Shown here piece after piece: positions 17,212 through 25,733 of a stretch of DNA of 64,000 nt (positions are counted from its first letter, which is position 1; each line of letters opens with the position of its first letter). The position numbers and the translations under genes were made by a program. This DNA comes from Cellulomonas sp. NTE-D12 (GTDB taxonomy: Bacteria > Actinomycetota > Actinomycetes > Actinomycetales > Cellulomonadaceae): positions 62,001 to 126,000 of the forward strand of contig NZ_AP026442.1 of the NCBI RefSeq assembly GCF_027923705.1, read 5' to 3'. Below the pieces are notes generated by a model. It searched no databases, was not told where the DNA came from, and saw only the letters and a list, made by a program, of their open reading frames with translations.

Positions 17212-18288
17212 GTGACCCGCGCCCCCCGCGTCCCGCTGCGCCGTGCCCTCGCCGACCTCCCGCCGTACGTGCCGGGCGCCCGCGCCGGCGGCGGGGCGAT
17301 GGCGTACAAGCTGTCGTCCAACGAGAACCCGTTCCCGCCGCTGCCCTCGGTGATGGCGGCGATCGCCGACGGTGCGGTGGACGTGAACCGGTACCCGGAC
17401 ATGTACGCCACCGAGCTGACGGAGGCGATCGCGCGGCACCTGGACGTGCCGGTCGAGTCGGTCGTGACCGGCGGTGGGTCGGTGGCGCTGCTCGGCCACG
17501 TGCTGGCCGCCGTGTGCGAGGCCGGCGACGAGGTGGTGCTGCCGTGGCGCTCGTTCGAGGCGTACCCGATCTACATCACGCTGGCCGGTGCCGTCGGCGT
17601 GCCGGTGCGGGTGGGTGCGGACGGCCGCCTGGACCTGGCTGCCATGGCGGCCGCCGTCACGCCGCGCACGCGCGTGATGCTGATCTGCACGCCGAACAAC
17701 CCGACGGGCCCGGCGGTGCGCGCCGACGAGCTGGCGGTGCTGCTCGACGCCGTGCCGAAGGATGTGCTGGTGCTGCTGGACGAGGCGTACGTCGAGTTCG
17801 TCCGCGACCCGGAGGCGGCCGACGGCCTTGCGGTCTTCGCCGAGCACCCCAACGTCGTGCTGCTGCGTACGTTCTCCAAGGCGTACGGGCTGGCCGGTCT
17901 GCGCGTCGGCTACGCCGTCGCCCGCCCCCGCCTGGCCGCGGCGATCCGGGCCGCCTCGACGCCGTTCGGGGTGTCGCACATCGGCCAGCTCGCGGCGCTG
18001 GCGTCCCTGGCGGCGCAGCAGGAGATGCGGACCCGGGTCGACGCGATCGTCGCCGAGCGTGCGCGCATGCTGACCGGCCTGCGCACCCAGGGCTGGGACG
18101 TGCCGGACAGCCAGGCGAACTTCGTCTGGCTGGCGCTCGGGGAGCACGCGAAGTCGTTCGCGGACCGGTCGGCCCGTGCAGGCGTGCTGGTGCGGCCCTT
18201 CGCCGGCGACGGCGTGCGGATCAGCGTCGGCGAGACCGAGGCGACGGACCTGCTGCTCGAGGTGACCGCGGAGCTCGTGCGGCGCTGA
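17212..18288 (+). CDS. hisC: Histidinol-phosphate / aromatic aminotransferase family
   Basis: PLP class-I/II aminotransferase, 358 residues. KLSSNENPFPPLPSV lies near the start; the PLP-lysine motif is LRTFSKAYGLAGLRVGYAVARP, with CTPNNPTGP before it. This is the HisC family; many actinobacterial paralogues are aromatic (phenylalanine) aminotransferases (Pat) rather than the histidine enzyme. No other his gene is nearby, and the 2-oxoacid dehydrogenase operon starts 170 bp downstream, which favours an aromatic or branched-chain role. GTG 17212 is chosen; an ATG 12 nt upstream is also possible. Confidence 0.85.
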   Translation: MTRAPRVPLRRALADLPPYVPGARAGGGAMAYKLSSNENPFPPLPSVMAAIADGAVDVNRYPDMYATELTEAIARHLDVPVESVVTGGGSVALLGHVLAAVCEAGDEVVLPWRSFEAYPIYITLAGAVGVPVRVGADGRLDLAAMAAAVTPRTRVMLICTPNNPTGPAVRADELAVLLDAVPKDVLVLLDEAYVEFVRDPEAADGLAVFAEHPNVVLLRTFSKAYGLAGLRVGYAVARPRLAAAIRAASTPFGVSHIGQLAALASLAAQQEMRTRVDAIVAERARMLTGLRTQGWDVPDSQANFVWLALGEHAKSFADRSARAGVLVRPFAGDGVRISVGETEATDLLLEVTAELVRR

Positions 18289-18335
18289 GCGCGTCCCACT
18301 GGCCGGGCGCGGCCCGGCGCGGCACGCTGTGGGGA

Positions 18336-18367
18336 GCCGACAAACCGGCCCCGGAAGGCTTGTCGGC
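18336..18367. terminator. Hairpin between hisC and the dehydrogenase operon
   Basis: An 8-bp perfect stem, GCCGACAA (18336-18343) pairing with TTGTCGGC (18360-18367), with a GC-rich loop that can itself pair. It follows the hisC stop by 47 bp and precedes the operator of the next operon, so a terminator for hisC is the simplest reading. Confidence 0.5.
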
Positions 18368-18380
18368 ACCCCGGCCGGGA

Positions 18381-18415
18381 AACCTACGGTTGCGTAGCCT
18401 ACGCTGACGTAGGTT
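18381..18415. promoter_or_regulatory. Tandem palindromic operator upstream of 2-oxoacid dehydrogenase operon
   Basis: Two adjacent copies of CTACG-N4-CGTAG: 18384-18397 and 18399-18412, centres 15 bp apart. The outer ends also match each other (AACCTACG at 18381-18388, CGTAGGTT at 18408-18415). It ends 42 bp before the GTG of the E1 alpha gene, where a promoter should be. The geometry fits cooperative binding of two TetR-like dimers; the regulator is not obvious nearby. Confidence 0.7.
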
Positions 18416-18457
18416 CGGCGCCGGGAGCGGGCGCACCGCCGCACACGAGGAGCACGC

Positions 18458-19609
18458 GTGACCACTCTTCCCACGTCTCTCCCCCGGCACGAGGGCCCTC
18501 TGACGGAGGACGGCCTCGTGCAGCTGCTCACCCCCGCCGGCGAGCGCGTGGCGCACTCCGACCCCTATGCGGACGCGCTGGACGCCTCCCGGCTCCGCGC
18601 GATGTACCGCGACATGGTGCTGGCCCGCCGGTTCGACACCGAGGCGACCAGCCTGCAGCGGCAGGGCGAGCTGGCGCTGTGGGCCCAGGCGCTGGGTCAG
18701 GAGGCGGCGCAGGTCGGTTCCGGGCACGCCGTGCGCGACCAGGACCAGGTGTTCCCCAGCTACCGCGAGCACGGCGTGGGCATGGTGCGCGGGGTCGACC
18801 CGGTGGACATCCTGCGGCTGTTCCGCGGCGTGGACCACGGCGGCTGGGACTCGGAGGCGGTCAGCTTCCACCTGTACACGCTGGTGGTGGGCGCCCATCC
18901 GCTGCACGCCGTCGGCTACGGCATGGGGCTGCAGCGCGACGGGCTGGTCGGCACCGGCGACGCGGCGCGGGACGCCGCGGTGATCACGTACTTCGGTGAC
19001 GGGTCCACGTCCCAGGGCGACGTCAACGAGGCCCTCGTCTTCGCCGCCGTGAACCAGGCGCCTGTCGTCCTGTTCTGCCAGAACAACCAGTGGGCGATCA
19101 GCGAACCCACCACCCGGCAGGCGCTGGTGCCGATCGCCGACCGCGCGCCCGGCTTCGGCATCCCCAGCGTCCGGGTGGACGGCAACGACGTCATCGCCAC
19201 CTACGCCGTCACGGCCGCGGCGCTGGACCGGGCCCGCAACGGCGGCGGCCCCACCTTCATCGAGGCGTTCACCTACCGGATGGGGGCCCACACCACCTCC
19301 GACGACCCGACGCGCTACCGCACGCACGAGCAGGAGGAGCACTGGCGGCGTCGCGACCCGATCGACCGCCTGAAGGCCTACCTCGAGACCGCCGGCGAGC
19401 TGCCCGAGGTGTTCCAGGCCGAGCTGGCCGGCGAGGCCGACGCCCTCGGCGAGCGGGTCCGCACCCAGGTGCGCGCGATGCCGAAACCGCCGGCGGACAG
19501 CATGTTCGAACACGTGTACGCCACCCCGCACGCGGTGGTGGACGGCGAGCGCGCGGCGTTCGCGCAGTACGAGGCGTCGTTCCTGGACACCGAGGAGGCC
19601 CACCGATGA
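18458..19609 (+). CDS. pdhA: 2-oxoacid (pyruvate or branched-chain) dehydrogenase E1 component, alpha subunit
   Basis: Thiamine-diphosphate subunit that decarboxylates a 2-oxoacid. The 383 residues include the ThDP motif starting GDGSTSQGDVNEALVFAA and ending CQNNQWAIS, and the phosphorylation-loop-like segment YRMGAHTTSDDPTRYR. A GTG start is preceded by ACGAGGAGC. It is first of three genes (E1 alpha, E1 beta, E2), with the next start overlapping its stop as ATGA. E1 alpha/beta heterotetramers serve both pyruvate and branched-chain 2-oxoacids; sequence alone does not decide, and the symbol follows common usage. No E3 gene is adjacent. Confidence 0.9.
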   Translation: MTTLPTSLPRHEGPLTEDGLVQLLTPAGERVAHSDPYADALDASRLRAMYRDMVLARRFDTEATSLQRQGELALWAQALGQEAAQVGSGHAVRDQDQVFPSYREHGVGMVRGVDPVDILRLFRGVDHGGWDSEAVSFHLYTLVVGAHPLHAVGYGMGLQRDGLVGTGDAARDAAVITYFGDGSTSQGDVNEALVFAAVNQAPVVLFCQNNQWAISEPTTRQALVPIADRAPGFGIPSVRVDGNDVIATYAVTAAALDRARNGGGPTFIEAFTYRMGAHTTSDDPTRYRTHEQEEHWRRRDPIDRLKAYLETAGELPEVFQAELAGEADALGERVRTQVRAMPKPPADSMFEHVYATPHAVVDGERAAFAQYEASFLDTEEAHR

Positions 19610-20664
19610 CCACCACCACCGAGCGGCGCACCGCGGCCGCCCCGTCCGGCGTCCAGAAGCTGACCTTCGCCAAGGCGATCACCCTCGGACTTCGTCGGGC
19701 GATGGCCGACGACCCCAAGGTGCTGCTGATGGGCGAGGACATCGGCAGGCTCGGCGGCGTGTTCCGCGTGACGGACGGGCTGTACGACGAGTTCGGCGCG
19801 CAGCGCGTGGTGGACACCCCGCTGGCCGAGTCGGGCATCGTCGGCACCGCCATCGGCCTGGCGCTGCGCGGCTACCGGCCGGTGTGCGAGATCCAGTTCG
19901 ACGGGTTCATCTTCCCGGCGTTCGACCAGATCACCACCCAGCTGGCCAAGCTGCACTACCGCTCCCGCGGTCGGCTGACCGTCCCGGTCGTGATCCGGGT
20001 GCCCTACGGCGGCGGCATCGGCGCGGTGGAGCACCACAGCGAGTCGCCGGAGGTGCTGTTCGCGCACACGCCCGGCCTGCGGGTGGTCAGCCCGTCGAGC
20101 CCGGCCGAGGCGTACACGATGATCCAGGCGGCGATCGCGTCGCCGGACCCCGTGCTGTTCTTCGAGCCGAAGGTCCGGTACTGGGAGAAGGGCGAGGTGG
20201 ACCTCGGCCCGGCCGACGACGAGCGGCTCTCGGGTTCCGTCCCCGCGCCGGACGACGCCGTGCTGAACCGGGCGCGCGTCGTCCGCCCCGGCACCGACGT
20301 CACCGTGGTGACCTACGGCGGGAGCGTGGCGACCGTGCTGAAGGCGGCCGACGCCGCCGCGGCCGAGGGCACCAGCCTCGAGGTGATCGACCTGCGTGCC
20401 ATCTCACCGCTGGACACCGCGACGGTCGCCGAGTCGGTCCGCCGCACCGGCCGCTGCGTCGTGGTGCACGAGGCGCCGGTGCTGTACGGCTCCGGTGCCG
20501 AGGTCGCGGCGCGGATCACCGAGGAGTGCTTCTACCACCTGCAGGCTCCGGTGCTGCGGGTCGGCGGTTTCCACACCCCCTACCCGGTGGCCAAGCTCGA
20601 GCACGAGTACCTGCCGAGCCTGGACCGCGTGCTCGACGCCGTGGACCGCACGCTCGCGTTCTGA
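19606..20664 (+). CDS. 2-oxoacid dehydrogenase E1 component, beta subunit
   Basis: Partner of the alpha subunit; 352 residues. It begins with a Thr/Ala-rich tail, then KLTFAKAITLGLRRAMADDPKV and LMGEDIGRLGGVFRVTDGL. FDGFIFPAFDQITTQLAKL and PYGGGIGAVEHHSESPE are family hallmarks, and the C-terminal transketolase-C domain includes EVIDLRAISPLDTATVAESV. The ATG overlaps the alpha stop (ATGA). E2 follows after 57 nt. Confidence 0.93.
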   Translation: MTTTTERRTAAAPSGVQKLTFAKAITLGLRRAMADDPKVLLMGEDIGRLGGVFRVTDGLYDEFGAQRVVDTPLAESGIVGTAIGLALRGYRPVCEIQFDGFIFPAFDQITTQLAKLHYRSRGRLTVPVVIRVPYGGGIGAVEHHSESPEVLFAHTPGLRVVSPSSPAEAYTMIQAAIASPDPVLFFEPKVRYWEKGEVDLGPADDERLSGSVPAPDDAVLNRARVVRPGTDVTVVTYGGSVATVLKAADAAAAEGTSLEVIDLRAISPLDTATVAESVRRTGRCVVVHEAPVLYGSGAEVAARITEECFYHLQAPVLRVGGFHTPYPVAKLEHEYLPSLDRVLDAVDRTLAF

Positions 20665-20721
20665 CCGGCCGACCCACCCGCCGTTCCGCGGCCTTCCCCC
20701 TGACGTACCGAGGAGACACCG

Positions 20722-22311
20722 GTGCCGACCTACCAGCAGTTCCCGCTGCCCGACGCGGGTGAGGGCCTGACCGAGGCCGAGATCGTCGAGTGGCGCGTCG
20801 CGCCCGGCGACGTGGTGAGCGTCAACCAGACGATCGTCGAGATCGAGACCGCCAAGTCGCTGGTCGAGCTGCCGTCGCCCTGGTCAGGGGTGGTCAGCCG
20901 GATCCTGGTCGAGGTGGGCACCACGGTGGACGTGGGGACGCCGATCATCGAGATCGACACCGACCCCTCGGGGACGGCGGCGCCGGCGGCCGGTGGCGGC
21001 GCGGTGAGCGGGGCCCAGTCGCCGCACGGCCACCACGAGCACCCGTCCCGTGCGTCCGAGGAGCCGGGCGGTGCGGAGGAGATCGGGGCCGCCCGTGACG
21101 AGCGGGCGGAGACCTCCGGATCCGTGCTGGTCGGGTACGGGCTGGGGTCGGGTGGGTCCGCTCGGCGTCCGCGCGCGGGCGTTGCGGGCGCCGGGGGCGC
21201 GGCGACGAGTCCGGCCGCCCCGGCCCCCACAGGCGCACCGGTCAGCACGTCGCCGGCCACCGCGTCTGCGGCGCCTGCCGCCGCGGGCGCACCCGTGGCG
21301 GCACCCGTCCCCCCGGCGGCACGTCCGGCCGGCGCGGGGAACGGCAGTGCCCTCGCGGCGCCGAGCACCGCCGCACCGTCGTCGGGATCGTCGTCGGTCG
21401 TTTCCTTCCACGCGCTCGCCAAGCCGCCCGTGCGCAAGCTCGCCAAGGACCTGGGCGTCGACCTGGAGATCGTCACGGCGACCGGTCCCGGGGGGATCGT
21501 GACCAGGGAGGACGTGCTGGAGCAGGCCAACCGGGCGGAGGGCCGCACGCTCGCCACCTACCCGGGCGACGACGCGCCCTGGCTGGCCAGCGGCACGGTG
21601 TCCGCCGACGGCCGCCAGACGCGGGTCCCCGTGAAGTCGGTGCGCAAGCGCACCGCCGAGGCGATGGTCACCAGCGCGTTCACCGCCCCGCACGTCACGG
21701 TGTTCCACACGATCGACGTCACGCGCACCATGCACCTGGTGCAGCGGCTGCGCGCCGACCGCGAGTTCGCCGACGTCCGGGTCACCCCGCTGCTGATCGC
21801 CGCCAAGGCCCTGCTGCTCGCGGTGCACCGGCACCCCGAGGTCAACGCCTCGTGGGACGACCAGACGCAGGAGATCGTCTACAAGCACTACGTGAACCTC
21901 GGCATCGCCGCGGCCACGCCGCGCGGTCTGGTGGTGCCCAACATCAAGGACGCGAACCGGATGAACCTGCTGCAGCTGGCGCAGGCGCTCGGCGAGCTGA
22001 CCGCGACCGCACGGGCCGGCAAGACGTCCCCGACGGGGATGTCCGACGGCACCATCACCATCACCAACGTCGGGGTGTTCGGCATCGACACCGGGACGCC
22101 GATCCTCAACCCGGGCGAGGCCGCGATCCTGGCGTTCGGCGCCATCCGTGAGCAGCCCTGGGTGCACAAGGGGAAGATCAAGGTCCGCCACGTGACCCAG
22201 CTGGCGCTGTCCGTCGACCACCGGCTGGTGGACGGGGAGCTCGGCTCGCGGGTGCTCGCCGACATCGCGACGATCCTGGCCGACCCGGCGCAGGCGCTCG
22301 TCTGGGGCTGA
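20722..22311 (+). CDS. Dihydrolipoamide acyltransferase (E2) of 2-oxoacid dehydrogenase
   Basis: Core of the complex; carries the acyl group on lipoyl-lysine and transfers it to CoA. One lipoyl domain (1-78) has its lysine K45 in EIETAKSLVELPSP. A long Ala/Pro/Gly linker (~85-230) is followed by the E3-binding domain (PPVRKLAKDLGVDLEIVTATG). The catalytic domain ends with SVDHRLVDGELGSRVLADI (the HxxxDG motif). GTG start with GAGGAGAC upstream. A single lipoyl domain is compatible with either a branched-chain or a pyruvate E2. A 54-bp palindromic repeat lies 65 bp past its stop. Confidence 0.93.
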   Translation: MPTYQQFPLPDAGEGLTEAEIVEWRVAPGDVVSVNQTIVEIETAKSLVELPSPWSGVVSRILVEVGTTVDVGTPIIEIDTDPSGTAAPAAGGGAVSGAQSPHGHHEHPSRASEEPGGAEEIGAARDERAETSGSVLVGYGLGSGGSARRPRAGVAGAGGAATSPAAPAPTGAPVSTSPATASAAPAAAGAPVAAPVPPAARPAGAGNGSALAAPSTAAPSSGSSSVVSFHALAKPPVRKLAKDLGVDLEIVTATGPGGIVTREDVLEQANRAEGRTLATYPGDDAPWLASGTVSADGRQTRVPVKSVRKRTAEAMVTSAFTAPHVTVFHTIDVTRTMHLVQRLRADREFADVRVTPLLIAAKALLLAVHRHPEVNASWDDQTQEIVYKHYVNLGIAAATPRGLVVPNIKDANRMNLLQLAQALGELTATARAGKTSPTGMSDGTITITNVGVFGIDTGTPILNPGEAAILAFGAIREQPWVHKGKIKVRHVTQLALSVDHRLVDGELGSRVLADIATILADPAQALVWG

Positions 22312-22376
22312 CCCCCGCGGGCGTGCGCAGGCTCCTCCGGCGCCCGTGAGCCGCGCGGCCGGGCGGGAACGACCTT

Positions 22377-22430
22377 CCCTTTCGCGCTGTACGCCTGGTG
22401 TACGTACACAGGGCGCACAGCGCGAAAGGG
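22377..22430. repeat. Long palindromic element, copy 1
   Basis: A 54-bp near-perfect inverted repeat centred on GTGTAC/GTACAC (22398-22409), with outer arms CCCTTTCGCGCTGT and ACAGCGCGAAAGGG. It sits between the convergent E2 and VOC genes, so it could be a bidirectional terminator. Copy 2 at 25618-25672 shares the core (GCTGTACGCCTGGTGTACGT). Degenerate GGCTCGACAGGGCCGAGC-type repeats fill 22480-22575. The rest of the 292-bp gap shows nothing recognisable. Confidence 0.85.
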
Positions 22431-22603
22431 CATCAGGGTTGAGGACGGCCCGAGAGGGCGCCACTGCCCGACGGGCCCAGCGGCTCGACAGGGCCGAGCG
22501 GCTCGGCCGGCTCGACAGGGCTCATCGGCTCGACAGAGCTCGGCGGATCGTTAGGCCGAGCGGCTCGGCCGGCCCACCAGGGAGGTCGGCCGTGGGCCTC
22601 GGG

Positions 22604-23008
22604 TCAGGCCTGCTCGATGCGGACCATGTTGCCGGCCGGGTCGCGGAACGCCGCGTCGCGCACGCCCCAGGGCTGGCTGACGGGCTCCTGCAGCACCTCC
22701 GCACCGGCCGCCGCGGCGACCTTCTCGAAGGTCGCGTCGAGGTTGTCGGTGCGCAGCTGCAGCATGCCGAGCGCGCCCTTGGCCAGCAGGGCGGCCAGCG
22801 CGTCGCCGTCCTCCTGGGAACGGCCGGCGTGCGCCTCGGACAGGACGATGTTGATCTCCGGCTGGCTCTCGTTCACCAGGGTGATCCAGTGGAAGCCGCC
22901 CTGGGCGACCTCGTTGCGCACGGTCATGCCGAGCGTGTCGCGGTAGAACGCGAGGGCGGAGTCGATGTCGTCGACGGCGACGTGGACGCCGCTGAGGGAA
23001 ACGGTCAT
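22604..23008 (-). CDS. VOC (glyoxalase-superfamily) protein
   Basis: A 134-residue VOC-fold protein: SGVHVAVDDIDSALAFYRDTLGMTVRNEVAQGGFHWITL at the start, with His9 in the first metal position, and AFRDPAGNMVRIEQA at the end with the usual Glu. That supplies typical metal ligands, so it may be an active lyase or dioxygenase-like enzyme. It lies 10 nt after the AraC regulator on the same strand, a common AraC-VOC pairing. Substrate unknown. Confidence 0.88.
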   Translation of the reverse strand: MTVSLSGVHVAVDDIDSALAFYRDTLGMTVRNEVAQGGFHWITLVNESQPEINIVLSEAHAGRSQEDGDALAALLAKGALGMLQLRTDNLDATFEKVAAAAGAEVLQEPVSQPWGVRDAAFRDPAGNMVRIEQA

Positions 23009-23018
23009 GACGACGACG

Positions 23019-23531
23019 CTAGGCGGGCGCCGTGGCGGGTGCTTCTTCGAAACTGCTCGATTCGAAGCTGCTCGACGGCACGGTGTCCGGCGTGGCGCCG
23101 GGGCCGGGGCCGGCCACCGCCGAGGTGCTGGAGCGTCGGCGCTGCGGCCGGGTGACGGCCATCACCTGGCAGACGGGCACGTCGTGCAGGGGGGAGTGGT
23201 CAGCGGCGCGGTACTCGCTGGGGGTCTGGCCCACCAGCTCGGTGAACCGGGAGCTGAACGAGCCGAGGCTGGTGCAGCCCACCTCGAAGCAGACCTCGGT
23301 GACGCTGAGGTCGCCCCGTCGCAGCAGGGCCTTGGCCCGCTCGATGCGCCGGGTCATCAGGTAGGCGTACGGCGTCTCGCCGTAGGCCTCGCGGAACCGG
23401 CGGCTGAAGTGTGCCGTGGACATGAACGCGGTGGCAGCCAGCGCGGGGACGTCCAGCGGCTCGGCGTACTCGCGGTCGATCCGGTCACGTGCGCGGCGCA
23501 GCCGTCGCAGCTCGTCGAGGTCCGCCGCCAT
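23019..23531 (-). CDS. AraC-family transcriptional regulator
   Basis: A 170-residue regulator that is mostly the AraC double-HTH domain at its N-terminus: IDREYAEPLDVPALAATAFMSTAHFSRRFREAYGETPYAYLMTRRIERAKALL, then VCFEVGCTSLGSFSSRFTELVGQTPSEYR. The C-terminal ~60 residues are a low-complexity Ser/Pro/Glu tail (SSSFESSSFEE). There is no N-terminal ligand domain. ATG 23531 is preferred; an upstream ATG at 23546 is in frame. It is probably co-transcribed with and regulates the VOC gene. Confidence 0.9.
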   Translation of the reverse strand: MAADLDELRRLRRARDRIDREYAEPLDVPALAATAFMSTAHFSRRFREAYGETPYAYLMTRRIERAKALLRRGDLSVTEVCFEVGCTSLGSFSSRFTELVGQTPSEYRAADHSPLHDVPVCQVMAVTRPQRRRSSTSAVAGPGPGATPDTVPSSSFESSSFEEAPATAPA

Positions 23532-23599
23532 GCACCGATTGTGCACATGGCCGCGGCTCGACCGCTGCCCCCTGCTCCCGCCCCGGGTGGCTGGCGTCG

Positions 23600-24280
23600 T
23601 CAGGTCTCGGCGGGACCGACGCGCACGAGTCCCGTCTGGTAGGCGACCACCACCAGCTGGGCGCGGTCGCGCAGGTCGAGCTTCACCATCGAGCGGTTGA
23701 CGTGCGTCTTCACCGTGGCGGGGGAGATCACCAGGCGTTCGGCGATCTCGTCGTTGGTCAGCCCCTCGGCCACGAGGGCGACGATCTCGCGCTCGCGGTC
23801 GGTCAGCTGCTCCAGCCGCGCCGGGACGCCGGCGGCGGCGACCCGGTTGGGCTGGGAGAGGAACGTGGTGATCAGGCTACGGGTGGCGGCCGGCGACAGC
23901 AGCGCCTCACCGGCCGCGACCAGGCGGATCGCGTCGAGCAGGTCGTCCGGGTCGACGCTCTTGCCGAGGAACCCGCTGGCGCCGGCGCGCAGCGCGAGGA
24001 AGACGTAGTCGTCCAGCTCGAAGGTGGTGAGCACCAGCACCTTCACGCCGGCCAGGTCCTCGTCCGAGCAGATGCGGCGGGTGGCCTCGAGGCCGTCCAC
24101 TCCTGGCATCCGGATGTCCATCAGCACCACGTCGGCGCGGGCGCTGCGGGCCAGCTCGACGGCCTGGGCGCCGTCGGCCGCCTCGCCGACCACCTCCAGG
24201 TCGTCGGCGCCGTCCACCAGCACGCGGAACCCGGCACGGATCAGCGCCTGGTCGTCGGCGATCACCACGCGGGTGGTCAT
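23600..24280 (-). CDS. LuxR/NarL-family response regulator
   Basis: 226 residues. Receiver domain with acidic pocket D9/D10, phospho-acceptor D55 (VVLMDIRMPGVDG) and LTTF at the switch position. The C-terminal LuxR HTH reads LTDREREIVALVAEGLTNDEIAERLVISPATVKTHVNRSM. The ATG overlaps the histidine-kinase stop (ATGA). With that kinase it forms a two-component system; an ABC exporter lies upstream on the same strand and is a candidate target. Confidence 0.95.
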   Translation of the reverse strand: MTTRVVIADDQALIRAGFRVLVDGADDLEVVGEAADGAQAVELARSARADVVLMDIRMPGVDGLEATRRICSDEDLAGVKVLVLTTFELDDYVFLALRAGASGFLGKSVDPDDLLDAIRLVAAGEALLSPAATRSLITTFLSQPNRVAAAGVPARLEQLTDREREIVALVAEGLTNDEIAERLVISPATVKTHVNRSMVKLDLRDRAQLVVVAYQTGLVRVGPAET

Positions 24281-25518
24281 CGATCCGCCGTCCGCGGCGC
24301 CAGCGGCAGCTGCGCGGCGACCCGGTAGCCGCCGTCCTTGGTCGGGCCCGTCTGGAGCTGCCCACCGGCCGCCGCGACCCGTTCCCGCATGCCCACCAGC
24401 CCGAGGCCCGAGCCGATCGGTCCGTCCTCGGAGGGCGTCGGGCCGTCGCCGGTACCGCGCGGCACCGCACGGGCCGGCGGCCGGTCGTTGGTGACCGTCA
24501 CCTCCAGACGATCGCCGCGCGTGGACAGCAGCACGGTGGCGCGAGCCCCGGCAGCGTGCTTCTGCACGTTCGTCAGCGCCTCCTGCACCAGGCGGAACGC
24601 CGTCAGGTCGACCGCGGGCGTCAGCTGCCACGGCGGCCCGGACCGTTCGACGGTCACCGGTGTGCCGATCGCGCGGGACGACGCCACCAGCTCCCCGACG
24701 CGGTCCAGGCCCGGTGTCGGGGCGGTCGGCAGGTCGGCCTCGTCCTGCCGGAGCACGCCCAGCACCGACTGCAGCTCGGTCAGCACTGCCTTCGCGGACT
24801 CGCGCACGTGGTGCAGGGCCTCGCGCGCGGCGGCGGGATCACGCTCGACGACGTGCTCGGCGACGCCCGCCTGCACGCTGATCACCGCGGCGTGGTGCGC
24901 GATCGCGTCGTGCAGCTCGCGCGCGATGCGCACCCTGTCCTCGGCCACCCGGCGCAGCGCGGTCTCCTCGCGGGTCTCCTCCGCGCGCCGGGCCCGGTCC
25001 TGCAGCGCCGCGAGGCTGGCGCGCCGTCCCTGCACGGCCATGCCGAGCGCCGCGGCCGTCCACAGCCAGAGGATCAGGTTGTGCCGTCCCCACACCTGGT
25101 CGGCCACGGTCAGGCCGAGGGCCCAGGTGGCTCCGAGCACCACGGAGGTGGTCGCAGCGGCCACCAGCGCGTGGGCGCGGGAGGCGCGGCTGGCGTAGAC
25201 GTACAGGGCGATCACGAGGGCAAGCTGGGCCAGGTTGACCGACCACTCGCCCAGGAGCGCGGCGAGAGCGGCCGTGCCGGTGGCGAGCAGGGTGACCAGC
25301 GGCAGTCGCCTGACCTGGGTCAGGGCGGCTGCGCTCACCAGTGTCAGGACGACGTCCGGCCGGGTGATCCTCAGGTCGAAGTCGCCGCCGTAGCGTCCGG
25401 ACTGCGCCATCAGGGTGGGCACCCGCAGGAACACCACGGCGAGGACGACGGCCACCAGCAGGTCGACCAGAGCCGGGCGCGCACGCAGCTCCCCGACGAC
25501 CGTCCTGACCCTCACCAT
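24277..25518 (-). CDS. Sensor histidine kinase, HisKA_3 (NarL-partner) type
   Basis: 413 residues. Five to six hydrophobic helices fill residues 15-165 (LVDLLVAVVLAVVFLRVP; LVTLLATGTAALAALLG; LILWLWTAAALGMAV), giving a membrane sensor with almost no extracellular domain, as in DesK/LiaS-type kinases. The dimerisation box IARELHDAIAHHAAVISVQAG places the phospho-His at H203. The HATPase_c part has FRLVQEALTNVQKHA and GSGLGLVGMRERVAAAGG. ATG 25518 is chosen because the first membrane helix follows closely. Confidence 0.93.
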   Translation of the reverse strand: MVRVRTVVGELRARPALVDLLVAVVLAVVFLRVPTLMAQSGRYGGDFDLRITRPDVVLTLVSAAALTQVRRLPLVTLLATGTAALAALLGEWSVNLAQLALVIALYVYASRASRAHALVAAATTSVVLGATWALGLTVADQVWGRHNLILWLWTAAALGMAVQGRRASLAALQDRARRAEETREETALRRVAEDRVRIARELHDAIAHHAAVISVQAGVAEHVVERDPAAAREALHHVRESAKAVLTELQSVLGVLRQDEADLPTAPTPGLDRVGELVASSRAIGTPVTVERSGPPWQLTPAVDLTAFRLVQEALTNVQKHAAGARATVLLSTRGDRLEVTVTNDRPPARAVPRGTGDGPTPSEDGPIGSGLGLVGMRERVAAAGGQLQTGPTKDGGYRVAAQLPLAPRTADR

Positions 25519-25617
25519 GCGCGCCACCCTAGGTCCGCCCTCATCTGGAGCTCGCCCGGACTGCCGCCGGTCCCGGGCGGTCGAGCGTCGCCGCGTGTCG
25601 GCGGGGAGGTCCGCCAG

Positions 25618-25672
25618 CCCTTTCGGGCTGTACGCCTGGTGTACGTACACCGGGCGTACAGCGCCGGAAGGG
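25618..25672. repeat. Long palindromic element, copy 2
   Basis: Second copy of the element at 22377-22430. The inner part, CTGTACGCC(T)GGTGTAC and its complement centred at 25644/25645, is nearly perfect; the outer arms (CCCTTTCGGG, CCGGAAGGGG) pair less well. It lies 61 bp past the stop of the ABC permease and before the histidine kinase, so both copies are at 3' gene ends. A run of GAGCC-type repeats (25680-25716) adjoins it, as in copy 1. Confidence 0.85.
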
Positions 25673-25733
25673 GATGGTGCCGAGCCGGGCCGAGCCGAGC
25701 TGAGCCGAGCCGAGCCGTCGGTGCACCGCCTGG

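Noticed and set aside
22431..22603. CRISPR-like array in the GGCTCGAC repeats
   Set aside because: Units are short, degenerate and without regular spacers; simple-sequence repeats only.
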